DNA of 64,000 bases. Source: Dactylonectria macrodidyma (taxonomy: Eukaryota; Ascomycota; Sordariomycetes; Hypocreales; Nectriaceae). Of this stretch, positions 1 to 11,654 are shown one piece after another. Below the pieces are notes generated by a model. The model was not told the DNA's origin and did not search any database. It worked only from the letters and a program-made list of their open reading frames with translations. Position 1 is the stretch's first letter, and every line of letters begins with the position of its first letter. The stretch spans positions 806,001 through 870,000 of the forward strand of contig JAGMUV010000019.1 of the NCBI GenBank assembly GCA_020744425.1, given 5' to 3'. The translations under genes and the position numbers were made by a program.

Positions 1-1053
1 CATCGTCTGCTTTGAACGGGTACGTCCCGAGACTACGGTATACAACCGGTCAGGAGGGTCCTGGGAGACACACCATCAGGTGTGGGATACTGCAGGGCAA
101 ATACTCGCATCCCACTTGAAGACAGGCTTGTTTCCATCACGGCATCACACAGCTACAGAGGTGAACATGCCTGCACCCGAGACCAATGCTGGTCGGTTGC
201 ACAACGTCAACACGAAGTCCCATCACGGAAAAGATCCCGAAGCCTTGACAGCAGTGGATGGAGCGGCGCAAAGGAAAGCCGAGGCAGTCTAGGACGTGAG
301 TCGTGACATCTATCATGTACGTCGTGCGGTGAATCGCGCACTTGGGTATTCGCATGTCCGTTCAGCTAGGACAGTTCTTGGACTGGGACAAATCCTTTGG
401 CAAGGACATGGTGTCGACCGACTCAATACAATGGCCTAGAATCGGCCCATGAACGATTCATCAACTTGATGCATGGCTTCATTATCGTGAGCTTGCGTGG
501 CGATATGATAACCTAAGGCAGTTAGTCGTATTAGACAGAGATGGCGACAGAAGTCATCGCAAGGGTGTCTAGCCTTGTCCTAGATGTTGGACAAAAATGT
601 GAAGGAAGCAAAAAGTGGGAGAATTGAGTCGCGTAGGAGATAACTAAACGGGATGATTTTATTGGGGTCGGAGGAAAGGTGCCATAAAGAATGGAGATCA
701 CGCAAGATATCCCGAGATGTTCGCGAGTCGGGAATTATGGGGCACCTAAAGAAATATCTGCTGACAGGCATTGACCCCAATCTTCTGGCAGATGTAAGTG
801 TGGGATAGCATGTGGGATAATGGGGCGAGGCGACAAGGGCCAGCCGTCTATTATAGAACTAGTCGACTGACGCAATTACTGGGAATAATAAGAGCATAGC
901 GTGCGAAAGTTGCCTCCATTCGCATATAATGTCAAGATCGTCTCCCGCCAAAAGCAACGACATGCCCGACAGGCTCTGATAGCAATCGGCAACTTCTCGC
1001 AGCGGGATTTTGGATTTCTAATCGAATCGTTACCGCAGACAAGTCCATTCGCA
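1..1053. other. Intergenic, left edge
   Basis: No gene is supported here. Short overlapping reading frames near 80-360 and 580-780 lack recognisable domains and have no splice-consistent extensions. The last few hundred bases are presumably the promoter and leader of the MFS transporter that starts at 1054; a methionine-less reading frame runs in from 901, so a longer 5' leader is possible. Confidence 0.5.
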
Positions 1054-3252
1054 ATGGCAGAGAAGCAAGACAACGGGCGCCTGCCCGGCTCTGACACGCA
1101 GAGCACGGATGCCGATATCACGCCCAACACCAGCCACGAGGAAATCGTCGTCACGCCTGTAAAGACTTGGAAGGGCTATGTTTGGGACTCTTGGGAGCTT
1201 CCTCCTCAGCAGCGGTGGCTGCTCTTCAAGGTTGATGCCTTTGTGCTCACCTTTGCCTCTATTGGATACTTCCTCAAGAACATCGACCAGACCAATGTCA
1301 ACAACGCCTTCCTCAGTGGAATGAAGGAGGATCTCAACATGTACGGCAATGAACTTGTTACAAGTGCGTGGTTTCCAAACTCCCAATTGCACCTATTTTG
1401 CTGCGATATGAGTGTTTCCCAAGCAGTTGCTCACCTCTTGGCATAGGCACTTCTATCTGGACCGTCGGCTATGTGATTGGACAGATCCCGTCTAACTTGC
1501 TCCTCACCCGTGTTTCGCCCCGATGGGTCATCCCATCTCTCGAAGTGGGCTGGGGCATTGCTACCATCGCCACTTCCGCTGTCAAGGATTACCGTGCTCT
1601 TTATGGACTTCGCTTCCTCGTGGGATTGTTTGAGTAGGTGACTCCTCGCCATTCTATCGGGAACTCTCTTGAAGGTGGCATTGTGCCATGTGCAACCACT
1701 AACTCGAATGCATAGATCTGGCTTCTACCCTGGTATTCATTACATGCTGGGATCGTGGTACACACCTCGAGAAATCGGAAAGCGATCCATGATCTTCTGG
1801 TTGGCTGGTTCTATTGGTTCCATGTTCAGTGGCTTCCTCCAAGCTGCCGCTTACACGAACCTGCACGGAGTCCATGGCCACGCAGGTTGTATGTTGCACC
1901 GATTTCTTTTTTTTAAGCCCATTCCTCAGTTTTGAGACGGATCAAATTTGAAAAAGGCAGCAATGAATTCTGACTGACTCCGACAGGGCGCTGGTTGTTC
2001 ATTATCGACGGCATCATTACTCTGCCTCTGGCCGTTATGGGTTACGCCTTCTTCCCGAATCTGCCTCAGGACGGTGTCAAGACATGGTGGACGACTAAGG
2101 AGGAGCACGATCTCTCAGTCAGGAGAATGGCCGCCGTCGGACGTGCTGGAAAGCAGCCCTGGACCAAGGCAAAGATCAAGAAGATTGCCCTCAGCTGGCA
2201 CACTTGGATCCTTCGTGCGTCTCTGCCTCTAAATTATTCCAACCACCAAGCTAACCATGCCATTAAGCTTTCCTCTATGTTATCTGGAACAACGGGTGGC
2301 CCCAGCCTGCTATGGGCTACTGGCTCAAGAGCTTCAACGTCGAGCCTGCGCCTGTTCCTGGAACGACATTCTCCATTCCTCAAATCAACAATTGTGAGCT
2401 TAACAGAAGATGTTTATACTAGAATTGAGCTAATCAATTCCCAGTGCCCATCCCCACCACTGGTATCTTCATCGTTGTGGCCTTGTCATGGGCCTGGCTC
2501 TCTGATGGTCTTGCCAAGGGCCGTCGCTACCCTTTCATCTACGCCGGTGCTATCATTACGGTATGCTTTCAGATGACTCCCTGCTCAAGTCAAAGCGATC
2601 AAAGCGCTAATGAATTACCCTCCCACTCAGCTTATCTTCACTGTTATCCTGCGTCAAATGCCCCTCTACGACAACGTTTATGGCCGCAAGGTTGTCTACT
2701 GGCTCAGCCAAGTTGGTGTACGTTTTTATATCAGTTGCATTGTTCCAACGCAGCTACTGACCCCACTTCTAGCTCGGTGCCGGCCCTCTTATTTTGAGTT
2801 GGATCAACGAGATTTGCACCGATGATACCGAGAAGCGAGCTCTGCTTGTCAGCGCGGCAAACGACTTCGCATATGTTGTACAGGCTGTCGTAAGTCTCCC
2901 AACCTCTCCCACAACGCGAACTAGACTGACAGCATCCCAGGCACCCAATTTCGTCTGGAAGACGACGGACTTTCCTGCAGCTAGGAAAGGTTATACCTGG
3001 TCAACTGTTCTCCAGATTCTGCTTAGTAAGTCTTCACCAGATCCGTTCTATTCTGAGTTACGAGTATTAACTGTCACGTCAGTTCTTTGGACTGCTCTGA
3101 TTCAGCTTCTCCTTTGGAGGGACCGCAGAAACGCAGCCGCTGCCGGTGATGTCGAGTCCGTGTCAGCCCGCGGTAACTCGGAACTGGAGGAAGAAGATGT
3201 TGATAGCAAGGCTATTCGCACGGGTCAGGTCAAGACTGTCAGCTTGGATTAG
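1054..3252 (+). CDS. MFS transporter, pantothenate/allantoate permease family (Liz1/Fen2-like), about 9 introns
   Basis: Predicted plasma-membrane proton symporter of the anion:cation symporter branch of the major facilitator superfamily. The pieces read as one protein across several short introns. The first exon runs from 1054 to about 1363 and carries the hallmark DQTNVNNAF before TM1-TM2. Exon 2 starts at 1447 with WTVGYVIGQIPSNLLLTR. Later exons give GFYPGIHYMLGSWYTPREIGKR, WRWLFIIDG, TGIFIVVALSWAWLSDG and FVWKTTDFPAARKGYTWST, and an acidic cytosolic tail ends at 3252. The order and motifs match fungal pantothenate transporters, which also include allantoate and vitamin H carriers, so the substrate is uncertain. 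The start at 1054 is chosen because the sequence from MAEKQ onward matches the family N-terminus. No lesions seen. It stands alone, upstream of a broken NLR. Confidence 0.9.
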
Positions 3253-3911
3253 CTCTAGGAATTTGCATGTGGCTTGCATAAGCCGAAAGCACATAACTCT
3301 GCTTCATACACATGTGATATACAATACGCGAGCTAATTATGGATGTGATCACACATAAATATGTTTACACAAGTGTCTAGGTCAATATCGTACTGCACAT
3401 GCCAGTCTACTTTTACAGTCAACCCATTGGCCCTGCATGGCGATTCTATGAAAGAAGCAAACTGTAGGCACCCATTCTCATCCGTCCACTTCTAGAAACC
3501 ATGCTGTCATTCAGCGACCGACATCACAAATAACAACTATTTGATCAGTTTCATCACAAAATGTAAGTTCCCCTGCACAGATAATATCGGATCTGGGTTT
3601 ATGTCTGGCAGCAGCATCGCGACTCAACATAAGCGATAGACTGCTTTTCATCAGCTTCATGTCCCTCTATTGCTGTTTCCATGGAAAACTCTAGCACTGT
3701 CACTTTTCATGTCGCTGTCGATCTTACTGGCGCTGAGTAGTGTGTTTCTGGGACCACCATAATCCATTGCCCACCACGGCCGCGTAGCCTTGGTGATCTC
3801 TTACTTCAGTATCAAACTTTCCAGCATTCATTGATAAATATCGATAATACTATCCTCTTTAGACGAGTTCCTGGCCCAAGGGCAAAGAAAACACAGTTTC
3901 TTTTTCTCAAT
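3253..3911. other. Intergenic between two convergent 3' ends
   Basis: About 660 bases between the 3' ends of the MFS transporter and the NLR pseudogene. I see no reading frame with coding character and no RNA gene. Confidence 0.5.
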
Positions 3912-6564
3912 TTAAGAATTTCTAAAACCCAATGCTTCTAAAGTTGCCAAATATCGAGCTTCTCTAGCTCTTCCAGTATCAAGTAACAGCTTGGCGATAT
4001 GCCCAAAACCCTTCGTGTTAGCCCACCATACGAATGAACGACGTATACTATCTCTGTCTTCAACATCGAGCCTTCCAGTATCAATGAGCGACTTGACGAT
4101 AGGCTCAAATCCCTCCAAATCGCCGTCCATAAAAGCGAGTCGCCATTCTCATCTCCGGTTTCGATATCAACCATGCCAGCATCGAGAAGGAATTCGACAG
4201 CATGCTCATGCCCTCCCCAAATCGCCCACCATAACGGTGTATGACCCTCATCATCTTTTGCTTCAATATCAACCCTCGTAGTGTCCAAAAAGAACTTAAG
4301 GGCATTCACCTTACCCTTAAAAGCAGCTATGCTAAAAGGTGTGCGCCCTAGGTTATCTCTTGCTTCGATATCAACCTCTCTAGTATTAAGCAGCGCTCTC
4401 AAGGCACCCACATGACCTCCCCAGGCAGCCTACCAACGCGGAGTACGACCATTCTTGTCTTCCGCTTGAATATCTGCCTTTACTATATCAATAAGTAACT
4501 GAATGGCGCCTTCATGCCCCCCCAAGGTAGCTCTGCACAATGGAGTACAGCCTTGGTTATCTCTCGCTTCAATGTCAAACCGTCCAGTATTGATCAATAG
4601 CTTGAGAACACCCTCATCCCCCCTCCAGGCAGCCCACCAAAGTGGTTTCCGGTCGTTATCGTCCTTTGTTTCCACATCCGCCTTCTCCGTGGTAAGGAGG
4701 AGCTGAACGACACCCTCATGTCCCCCTAAGGCAGCTTGGGATAATGGCGTACGGCTTTGGTAATCTCTCGCTTCCACATCGACCTTTCCTGTATTCAAAA
4801 GCAGATTAAGGATATTTTTGTGGCCCTTCCAGGAAGCATGCCACAACGATGTGCAGCTCAGATAATATTTTGCTTCAATATCAAGCTTTCCAGAATCGAG
4901 CAGCGAGATCACGATGCCCTTGTGGCCCTCGGAAACGGCATGAGTCAATGGTGTCCAACTCAAAGACTCATAAATGTCATGTTGATACACTCCTTCAATA
5001 TCTCCCTGCCTTGCATGAGTCATCCACGATATGGTGGCGTACCCCAGAGATGCCAAGCCTTTGTCGCTTCCGAATCTGAACACTATCCAAAGTTGCCAGA
5101 GCTGATAGGCCCTTTTTTATGAAGAAATCCTCAACTGATTGATGGATGAACTGCATAATGCGCGAGTCGGAGAACCATACTGTCTCGACAAGGCCACAGC
5201 TGAGCGTATTGATCTTCCTCTCCATCGTCTCATCGTCCCTTGTGTACTCATCTGGCTCCTCTCACTGTTGCAGTGATGTGTGAGAGCCGTTGGGGTCAAC
5301 AGCCATTGCCCAGCGTAGCTCTTCGATTGAGGGTGGTGACGTGGAGAAACAAATCCATTGGATCAGTCTTCTGGACCTGGCCCTCTGTTCCATACTTCGG
5401 AGGAGCCCATCGTATAGATCATCTAAGTCGGGAGGGATGCGCTGGATTTCTACCTGGATTCGCCTGACTCCTTCTCCTTTCCGTGTGAGCGTCAGTACAT
5501 CTTTCACAACGAGGCGCGCCCACGTAAAGACGCCATCCGCTCTGCGTGTGATTGTGTCTGTGATGGTTGATGCTGTTCCCTTGCCAAGCGTCGAAAGTTG
5601 AGTCTTCACAAAAGTTGCTATATCTTCGTGATTGACATGCTTCATTGATATGGCCAGGCCATAATCAAGCTCTAGAATTGGGTAGTGGCGACAGGAAAAG
5701 CAAACACGAAATGGATGTGTGGTGGGCGAGAGTTTGGTGATAAGCAACTTCAAGTAGTCAATTGGATGCACCGCGTTTTCTTCACCACATTCATCCAGGG
5801 CACCGACGAAAAGCCAGACTGACTTTTCGTTTAACACATTTGATAGCGACGACGCGAAAAGCTCCTGCAGCCCGCGCGCATGTCATTGCCATTTTTCACC
5901 CGTCATACCAATTGTGTCGCATCGCTTCTTGAACGTGTCTACAAGGGTTGACAACGACTCCGGCACTCGGAGAGAGAGCTGGTGAAGCAGCGATCGAAAC
6001 AGTCCGAGAAGCGATTTCTGAAGTTCTGTTCCTCGCCCATGGAAGAAGAATGAGAGGACGATGGAGTGATCTCGCAGTACAAGCTCTTCTTCAGCCGTGC
6101 ATAACATGCACTTGAGTAAGGTCGACTTGCCAGACCCAGGCTTCCCTTTTATCCAAAGTAGACTTCGATCACGTTTGATCCAGTCTTGAAACGTCGCGTG
6201 TTGGCGCAGCCACTCTCAAGTGCCGTCGATAGCACTCTCAATATCGTTAGGTCGACCGTTCATTTCGGAGAAGGCTAGCGATTCCTGGCAGTCTTGAACC
6301 ACGTTCGGCTCGGTGATTTGAGAACCATGAACTTCAACTGAGGGGTTAGTATTATAATGCCATTATGTAGTGAGATTGTGATGAGTAAGGTGATTCTCTC
6401 TTACCAATGTAATTGAACTGAATCCCCTGACCAGAATTGACATTCTGATCACCTGTCCCGGAATGCAGAAGCTGAAGTCCGCTTCCTGTTACATTGTATT
6501 GCGTGCCAGAGCCTTTACTGGAGCTTCTAGCGTGACCGATCGAGCTGTGTTCCGCGTCTGCCAT
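3912..6564 (-). pseudogene. NLR pseudogene: sigma amyloid motif - NACHT - ankyrin repeats
   Basis: Relic of a fungal NOD-like receptor. The N-terminus (start 6564) carries a Gly/Asn/Gln-rich motif at residues 18-54 with the pattern GSGTQYNxTGSG...GDQNVNSGxGIQF, which matches the sigma amyloid motif found before NACHT domains. A clean intron follows (about 6341-6402, GTAAGA...ACTAAC...CAG). The NACHT domain has a Walker A, GKPGSGKST, near 6150, then LLWIKGKPG, FVGALDECGEE (Walker B) and the end-of-NACHT signature FIHQSVEDFF near 5130. About ten 34-residue ankyrin repeats occupy 5000-3912. Lesions: in-frame TGA at 6216-6218, 5883-5885 and 5262-5264; TAG at 4430-4432 where neighbouring repeats have Trp; frameshifts near 5070 and 4125. 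Splice sites, Walker A and repeat spacing remain, so inactivation looks recent, or partly a sequencing artefact. No HeLo or lipase effector gene lies beside it. Confidence 0.88.
6403..6513 (-). other. Sigma-type amyloid signalling motif at the NLR N-terminus
   Basis: Residues 18-54 of the broken NLR. The segment has two near-repeats built on G-S/T-G-x-Q-(Y/N)-N, rich in Gly, Asn, Gln and Ser and lacking charges until its end. Family knowledge: such motifs template amyloid folding from an NLR onto a matching motif in an effector. Recognition is by pattern only. Confidence 0.7.
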
Positions 6565-7304
6565 TGCGAGGTGGCGAAGGATCTACTTGGATCGAGAAAA
6601 AAAAGGGCGACGACGGCCGCCAAAGGGCACATCATATGGCGAAGGTATGCTCTTGAGTCAACCCGATCGCGCGTATGCCTTCGAATGGCTTTGATCCAAG
6701 ATATGACGAAACAATTGCCTCGTTGTCAGATTATCGCAAGTGTTGCGAATGTCGGACCATCTAGCTCTGATTCCGACCTACCCAATCATCACGGCGACTT
6801 GCTACGACTTCAGCTCAATACGTGAGCGCCTTTAATTGGACGCCTCGTTGCGATTAGTCACATACACAATGTTTTATACAGCTTAACCTTTTCATGGGGT
6901 TTCCCCGCAGCGTTACTCATGGTCACAAAAAGCTGAATCGATGGACTCACACTAAGATTATGTAGTATTATATTAACTTTTAATACCTTATATTGTTCAT
7001 TTTTAGAAGCTCCTATGTACAAAATTCTGCAACAGATATTTGTATACAGATGTTCTACGGCAAGAACCATGAGTATATGGCTTTTTTGCGCGAGGCACAG
7101 AAGGAGAATGAGGAGCAGCTCAAGGAGTGAGCTATTCCTAAGCTAATCGCTGCTTAATGGCGCAGGATAGTTGTTCCCTACTTATGTTATTTATCTCACA
7201 TAATCTGTTACTAGTAATGGGATATTCAGATTTGTGATGACAGCCGCGATTTGAACCGTTGGATTCAAGCAAGATATCTGATGGGTTTCATACAACTCAT
7301 GGCA
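6565..7304. other. Intergenic; AT-rich stretch and an orphan coding-like tail
   Basis: Promoter side of the NLR relic. 6940-7020 is strongly AT-rich. At 7049-7129 (+) a 26-codon frame begins MFYGKNHEYM and ends KENEEQLKE before TGA. Its codon use looks like a real C-terminus, but nothing upstream connects to it. It may be the 3' tail of a lost gene or mobile element. Confidence 0.4.
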
Positions 7305-9666
7305 CTACGATTCCTGACTGTCATTCGTGAGATCAATCACACCGTAATCTCCTGTCTTGTCGCCGCTCTCAAAACCAGGCTGAGACACAATAGCCTTGCT
7401 TGAACGCGAGCCCAGCTTAGCGGTGTAAAACTCAGCCAGTCGCTTTGCCTCAATATCCTCGCGCGCTGCCTCCCAATCAATCTCCGGGATGTCAGAAGGC
7501 AAGATCAGTGGGGAAAACAATGGCGCGCGAGGCGGCGTTGGACCATCGTTGGGGGAAGAGAAGATAGGTGCTTGGGGTGGTGCTTTTCCCGTTGAGGTTC
7601 CGGGGCTTGGGCTTTGAAAGAGCAGCCTAATATTGGGAGTATCAGCATGACCAGGAGACCCTTGACTCAAAGACCTGTTTGCTGTAGGTGTGCTTGCACT
7701 AGATGGTTCTAGAACGGCACTTCTAGATAACGGTGTAGAGCCACCATGTCGCGTGTCTGGGGTATGGAGCAATTCCTCTGCCACTGTTTCTCTGGATGGC
7801 GACCCAGTTGTTGTCTGAATTCGTGAACGGGTTTGCGAATTATAGTGTGTGCTTTCCCTGTGTACACTCCCCGCGCCCGAGTGTTTAGGAACCGAACCTG
7901 CAGATCTGGGAGACCTTCTAGTATTTGAGTCCTGGTAGGTGCTATCATCAAGATCATGCTCCATTAAGCCTGGACTTTGAGCGGTCGATTTGTTGCTACT
8001 TGCGCGTGTCTTTCGGCGCTGGCTCGTATGTCGCGCTTCGACAGTAGTTCTTTGAGCAACAGTCATCTGCCAGCTCGGTGTCAGAGCCTCGAGTCTTTCT
8101 TTGATGACACGGTCCACCTGGCCAGCGAGTACCTGGCGCTCCGAAGTAACAATTTGTTGAACAAGCATGCCTAAAAACACTGGTGTGATCTTAGGATGCT
8201 TACTGTCATCAATCTCAACCGAGGAATGACTGTCCAAGAGATCTTGAACTATCGGTATAATCGACTGGCAACGTGCTATGGTTTGCTCCTGACGGAGGAG
8301 TGCAGAGCTTGTCCGAAACATGCCGACTTGGCAATGTACATTTCTCCATTGCTCAATGTAGGAAGACATCAGTGGCTTGAACACGCGCATAGCCCAAGTG
8401 TGGGTGTTTTCAAGGATCGCTTGAAACATGATGATATCTTCGAGCTTGGCGACATCTCCCTCCCAGATAGCTCTCATAACCTACAGTCTTTTATTAGTCT
8501 AGATACAAGTAATATAGCAAGAAACCATTCAAAGCCTTCGGCAATGCTAACTTACGGTGCCCTGCTTGCGCTTCTTCCACGTCACATCACTTGAATCATT
8601 CGTGCTCAAACAAGGAGCGTAGAAATCTTCAGCATAGTATGTAACCCAAACTTTGACCTTTGATCCAACGGTTGTGACGGTTGGCATGGGAGGAATATGT
8701 GCGTGGCTGGGCAGCACCATGGCGTACCTCGCCGAGATGTGACTGAGCTTGACCGCGCATGCTGCACCGTTGGCCGCCTGGCAGCTAACTGTTTCTTCTG
8801 CTCCACTGACTCCCTCCTTCTTGTGCTCAACAAGAAGCCAAGGATAGGAATTGAGGTTCGCTTCTTGAGGGGGTTTGTGGAAAACTCGAAAGGGCGACGG
8901 TCGTAGTCCAAATGCGACTAGTTCTTTAAGGTTGGACCATGAAAACCCCCCCACGAGAGAATGCTCCTGAGCCAGATTCCATTGTCTACCTTTAGGGCTA
9001 GCCACCTTGGGAATCGCTTGCCTGGCGTCCATGTGATACATAGGTAAGTAGCAGGCGTAGTCCGGCTTGGGACACTTTGACCTCTCAAAGCTGTTGAGAT
9101 CAGAATTCTCATCAACGCCCTTGCCGAATAGGTCCCATGATTTGTTCGCTCCACTGTACGTCCGTTAGCCGTGGTGCATTGATTTGATGGAGCAGGGTCT
9201 AAAATTTACGCTGTAAACGCATCATAGTAGTAATTGCAGCGTGAAACCCTGCGTAATGAATATCAGCTGTAAGCCACTTGGAGCAGTAGGACCTAACATG
9301 CCTCCGGGAACCCCCTTCCGGCCTTGATCTATCAACAAGTGGTTTGAAAAAGGAATCTTTGAAGAAGCTTGCCCATGTGTCCTCTGAGTAACCGCCGTGG
9401 TATATTCTCGACGCTTCATGGAGAATCTTGTACGCTGCTGTCAAAGCAGGGTCAGTTTTCTGAAACCTTCCCTCACCGTTTGTTGAGTCAACATGAACTC
9501 CTCTTGGTCCGACAGTGTGATTGATAATTAGGCAGGAGAAATCAAGCATGGATCTTCGTAAGGCGTCTACTTGCGGTGGATACAAAGCGGCCGGGGGATG
9601 GCTAGGGCGAATGTTCTCGTCATAGAAAATAGCCTTCTGGCCTAGTTGCCAACGATCCCAAGTCAT
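7305..9666 (-). CDS. PD-(D/E)XK nuclease-fold-like fungal protein with C-terminal SUMO-interaction motif, 741 aa, 3 exons
   Basis: Splicing: exon 1 9666-9210, intron to 9149; exon 2 9148-8556, intron 8555-8481 (GTAAGT...TAG); exon 3 8480-7305. The frame is kept throughout, giving 741 residues. Exon 2 carries FERSKCPKPDYACYLP followed about 70 residues later by YPWLLVEHKKE. A PD then a hydrophobic strand with E-x-K is the layout of a PD-(D/E)XK nuclease core, and several fungus-specific families share it; the family match is an inference. The C-terminal 250 residues are Ser/Pro/Thr-rich and presumably disordered, ending VIDLTNDSQES, a textbook SIM (V-I-D-L-T) with an acidic/Ser tail. Such a protein would be expected in the nucleus. 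No lesion seen. It is head-to-tail with the NLR relic, 740 bp away, with no evidence of a shared function. Confidence 0.72.
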
Positions 9667-10916
9667 GTCGTAGGAGTGTTTTGGTGAATGATAAAGCGAA
9701 TTTAGAGTGCTATTAGGAAGGTAAAAAGTGAGGGAAGAGTTTGTCGAGGGTCGCCTCCTTCTTGTACCCGTACTCCGAAGGGTTGCATCTGTTGGTTGTT
9801 AGTTGAAACCGGATGCACGCAACCTAACTGCATATCACCCCGGTTTCGAGTTTCAGCTGTCCCTAAAGCATCTTTAAACTCTCTCAATTAGGAATTAGAT
9901 GCTAACTGAATTGAGAAATTTTGCAACGCAAGTTTGGGCACGTAGAACACTCCTACTTATTGCGATCCTGTTGTAATTAGCTGAGGCTAAAGTGGGTCTA
10001 CGTATTCTGCTAGACCTGACTGCCTGGTCCTGACATGGGCTGTGACAAATCGCAACTGCAGCTATTGCGCCGCCTCCAGCAGAGGTCGGCTGCGACTGCT
10101 TGTAGCACCACTACAAATAAGGTAGACAGGTCAGTTTTTCAGGATAGCTATAAAAACGCCTAATTAGATTCTTTATCTAGTTGGATCTTTTCTGCGGACT
10201 GCGGCAAGGCTCAAAAGATGAGGGCTGGAGCAGCAGATCCGGGCGGGGTTGGGTGATTGAGGACTTCTTCAGCTAGGCTTATAGGAAGAAGGCGTTTTCG
10301 GCCCAATTGGAGAGAAACAGTTAAGAGGTAAGAAATCTGTGATGAAATTTATGATAATGCAGTCTAGAAAATAGGTTTCGGCTGCTTCCTGTGACTGGAA
10401 GGTCTCGCCTCTTCACAGCTGTTGAAGTTGATGACGTTAATCTCTCTGATCTTGTTGAAAAACCCCTTTCAAAATCCCCTAGCTTCTAGTCCTTGAATCC
10501 ACTGTTTATTCAGGCCTGCATTACTAGTTTAGCAACTCTTATAGAACTCTAGTAAATGCTATAGCTCTAACTCTTATATTATTTATAACTACCTTCTTAA
10601 GCCAAGTTATAATATAAATCTTATTTAATTGAATTTATAGATCTTATATAAGAGGAATCACTATATTATCTATTCCTAGTTTCAAATTTTATATGAAATC
10701 ATTTAAAGGAACTTTCTTAGTAAGTGAAGATTTGAATATACAGAAGTTTGAATTTTAATGTCATTTAATATGATAGCTAGTTACAGTAACAGGCGCCTAG
10801 ACCGTTACGTTATAGGGCAAAATATTAGGACTGCCTGTTATGAAGACGTGCCTGGATCAAAGGGCCCTCATTCTATCATAGTCACCCCTCAGCTACCCAG
10901 AGCGCAAAGAATACCG
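9667..10916. other. Intergenic with AT-rich block (about 10,500-10,770)
   Basis: No gene. The segment 10,500-10,770 is markedly AT-rich compared with its surroundings (long runs of A/T with frequent TATA and TTAA). This fits a decayed transposable element, possibly altered by RIP, but no element structure is recognisable. Confidence 0.45.
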
Positions 10917-11654
10917 TCAGGATATAAGTACACGTCGTCTAATCCACCATTCAACAAACAAAAGGTTAGGAATCCAACTCGTGAATCCCGTAAGTGTGAG
11001 CGCCGGCTCTGTTTCCATGCCCATGGCGATGAACAGCGGCAATTGCCAGCGCAGCATGACAGCCGCATAGGTGAGAGCAAAGTTGCGCGCCATCCAATCC
11101 CGGTGCTGCAATACCTCGCCAGCCCATATCGTATACATCCCTTGAGCGGCGGTTCCCATCCATATGATTCCCAGAAATGCAAATGCGTACTGTCCCAGGG
11201 GACGGCATATCGAAGTGAACGATACGTGCAAGGTGTTGATTCCGCCCAGAATGATCCCCGCCATGTACACACGGCCAATCCAACGATGCACTTTGGGGAC
11301 CCGTCTCCTGATTCCGGCGAGAAACTGGAAAGGGCCCAGGGCTATGGCGGTCAGACCACCCACGATGTGGCCGACGCCAAATATCGAGGCGCGGATACGC
11401 TCAATGATGGCGGGGTCGCCAAGCCGTACAACATCCAGCAGGAAATTCAAAGCATACGCAGCCACAAAGAATGCGGGTATGCTCAGCAGCGGCCACGTAA
11501 AGACAAAGGAAGTCTTGGGAGCCTGTTCGGTTTCGGTGCCGTTGTTGATGTTGGTGTCAGGGGAAGACTTGGTTGTAGGAGTTGCACGGACACTGGTGGC
11601 TGATAGCTGGATCAAGCCATGGTTGGCTGGTTGAAGTGAAATTGCTGACGACAT
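10917..11654 (-). CDS. DUF2306-family predicted membrane protein, 245 aa
   Basis: A single exon. I prefer the Met at 11654 (MSSAISLQPANHG) to the longer in-frame start at 11798. The extra 48 residues do not look like family sequence, and the segment before the first membrane helix is already long. The protein has about six hydrophobic helices: FVFTWPLLSIPAFFVAAYAL, GVGHIVGGLTAIALGPFQFL and GIILGGINTLHVSF, then LGQYAFAFLGIIWMGTAAQG and further C-terminal ones. HRWIGRVYMAG and HRDWMARNFALTYAAVMLRW are the conserved His-containing signatures of DUF2306 proteins. The biochemical function of the family is not established. Its 3' end faces the AT-rich block and its promoter faces the next intergenic region. 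Confidence 0.8.
   Translation of the reverse strand: MSSAISLQPANHGLIQLSATSVRATPTTKSSPDTNINNGTETEQAPKTSFVFTWPLLSIPAFFVAAYALNFLLDVVRLGDPAIIERIRASIFGVGHIVGGLTAIALGPFQFLAGIRRRVPKVHRWIGRVYMAGIILGGINTLHVSFTSICRPLGQYAFAFLGIIWMGTAAQGMYTIWAGEVLQHRDWMARNFALTYAAVMLRWQLPLFIAMGMETEPALTLTGFTSWIPNLLFVEWWIRRRVLIS

Noticed and set aside
4430..5885. UGA recoding (selenocysteine-like) for the TGA codons in the NLR
   Set aside because: Fungi of this group lack selenocysteine machinery, and the gene also carries a TAG and two frameshifts, so decay is simpler.
3912..6564. RIP as the cause of all NLR stops
   Set aside because: Only the TAG at 4430 fits a TpG-to-TpA change; the three TGA codons do not have the classic CpA context.
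7235..7270. tRNA T-arm-like string (reverse of GATTTGAACC)
   Set aside because: Flanking bases do not form a T stem, and no acceptor or anticodon arm can be folded.
10758..11603. 281-aa + strand frame over DUF2306
   Set aside because: Antisense to a multi-pass membrane protein with clear family motifs.
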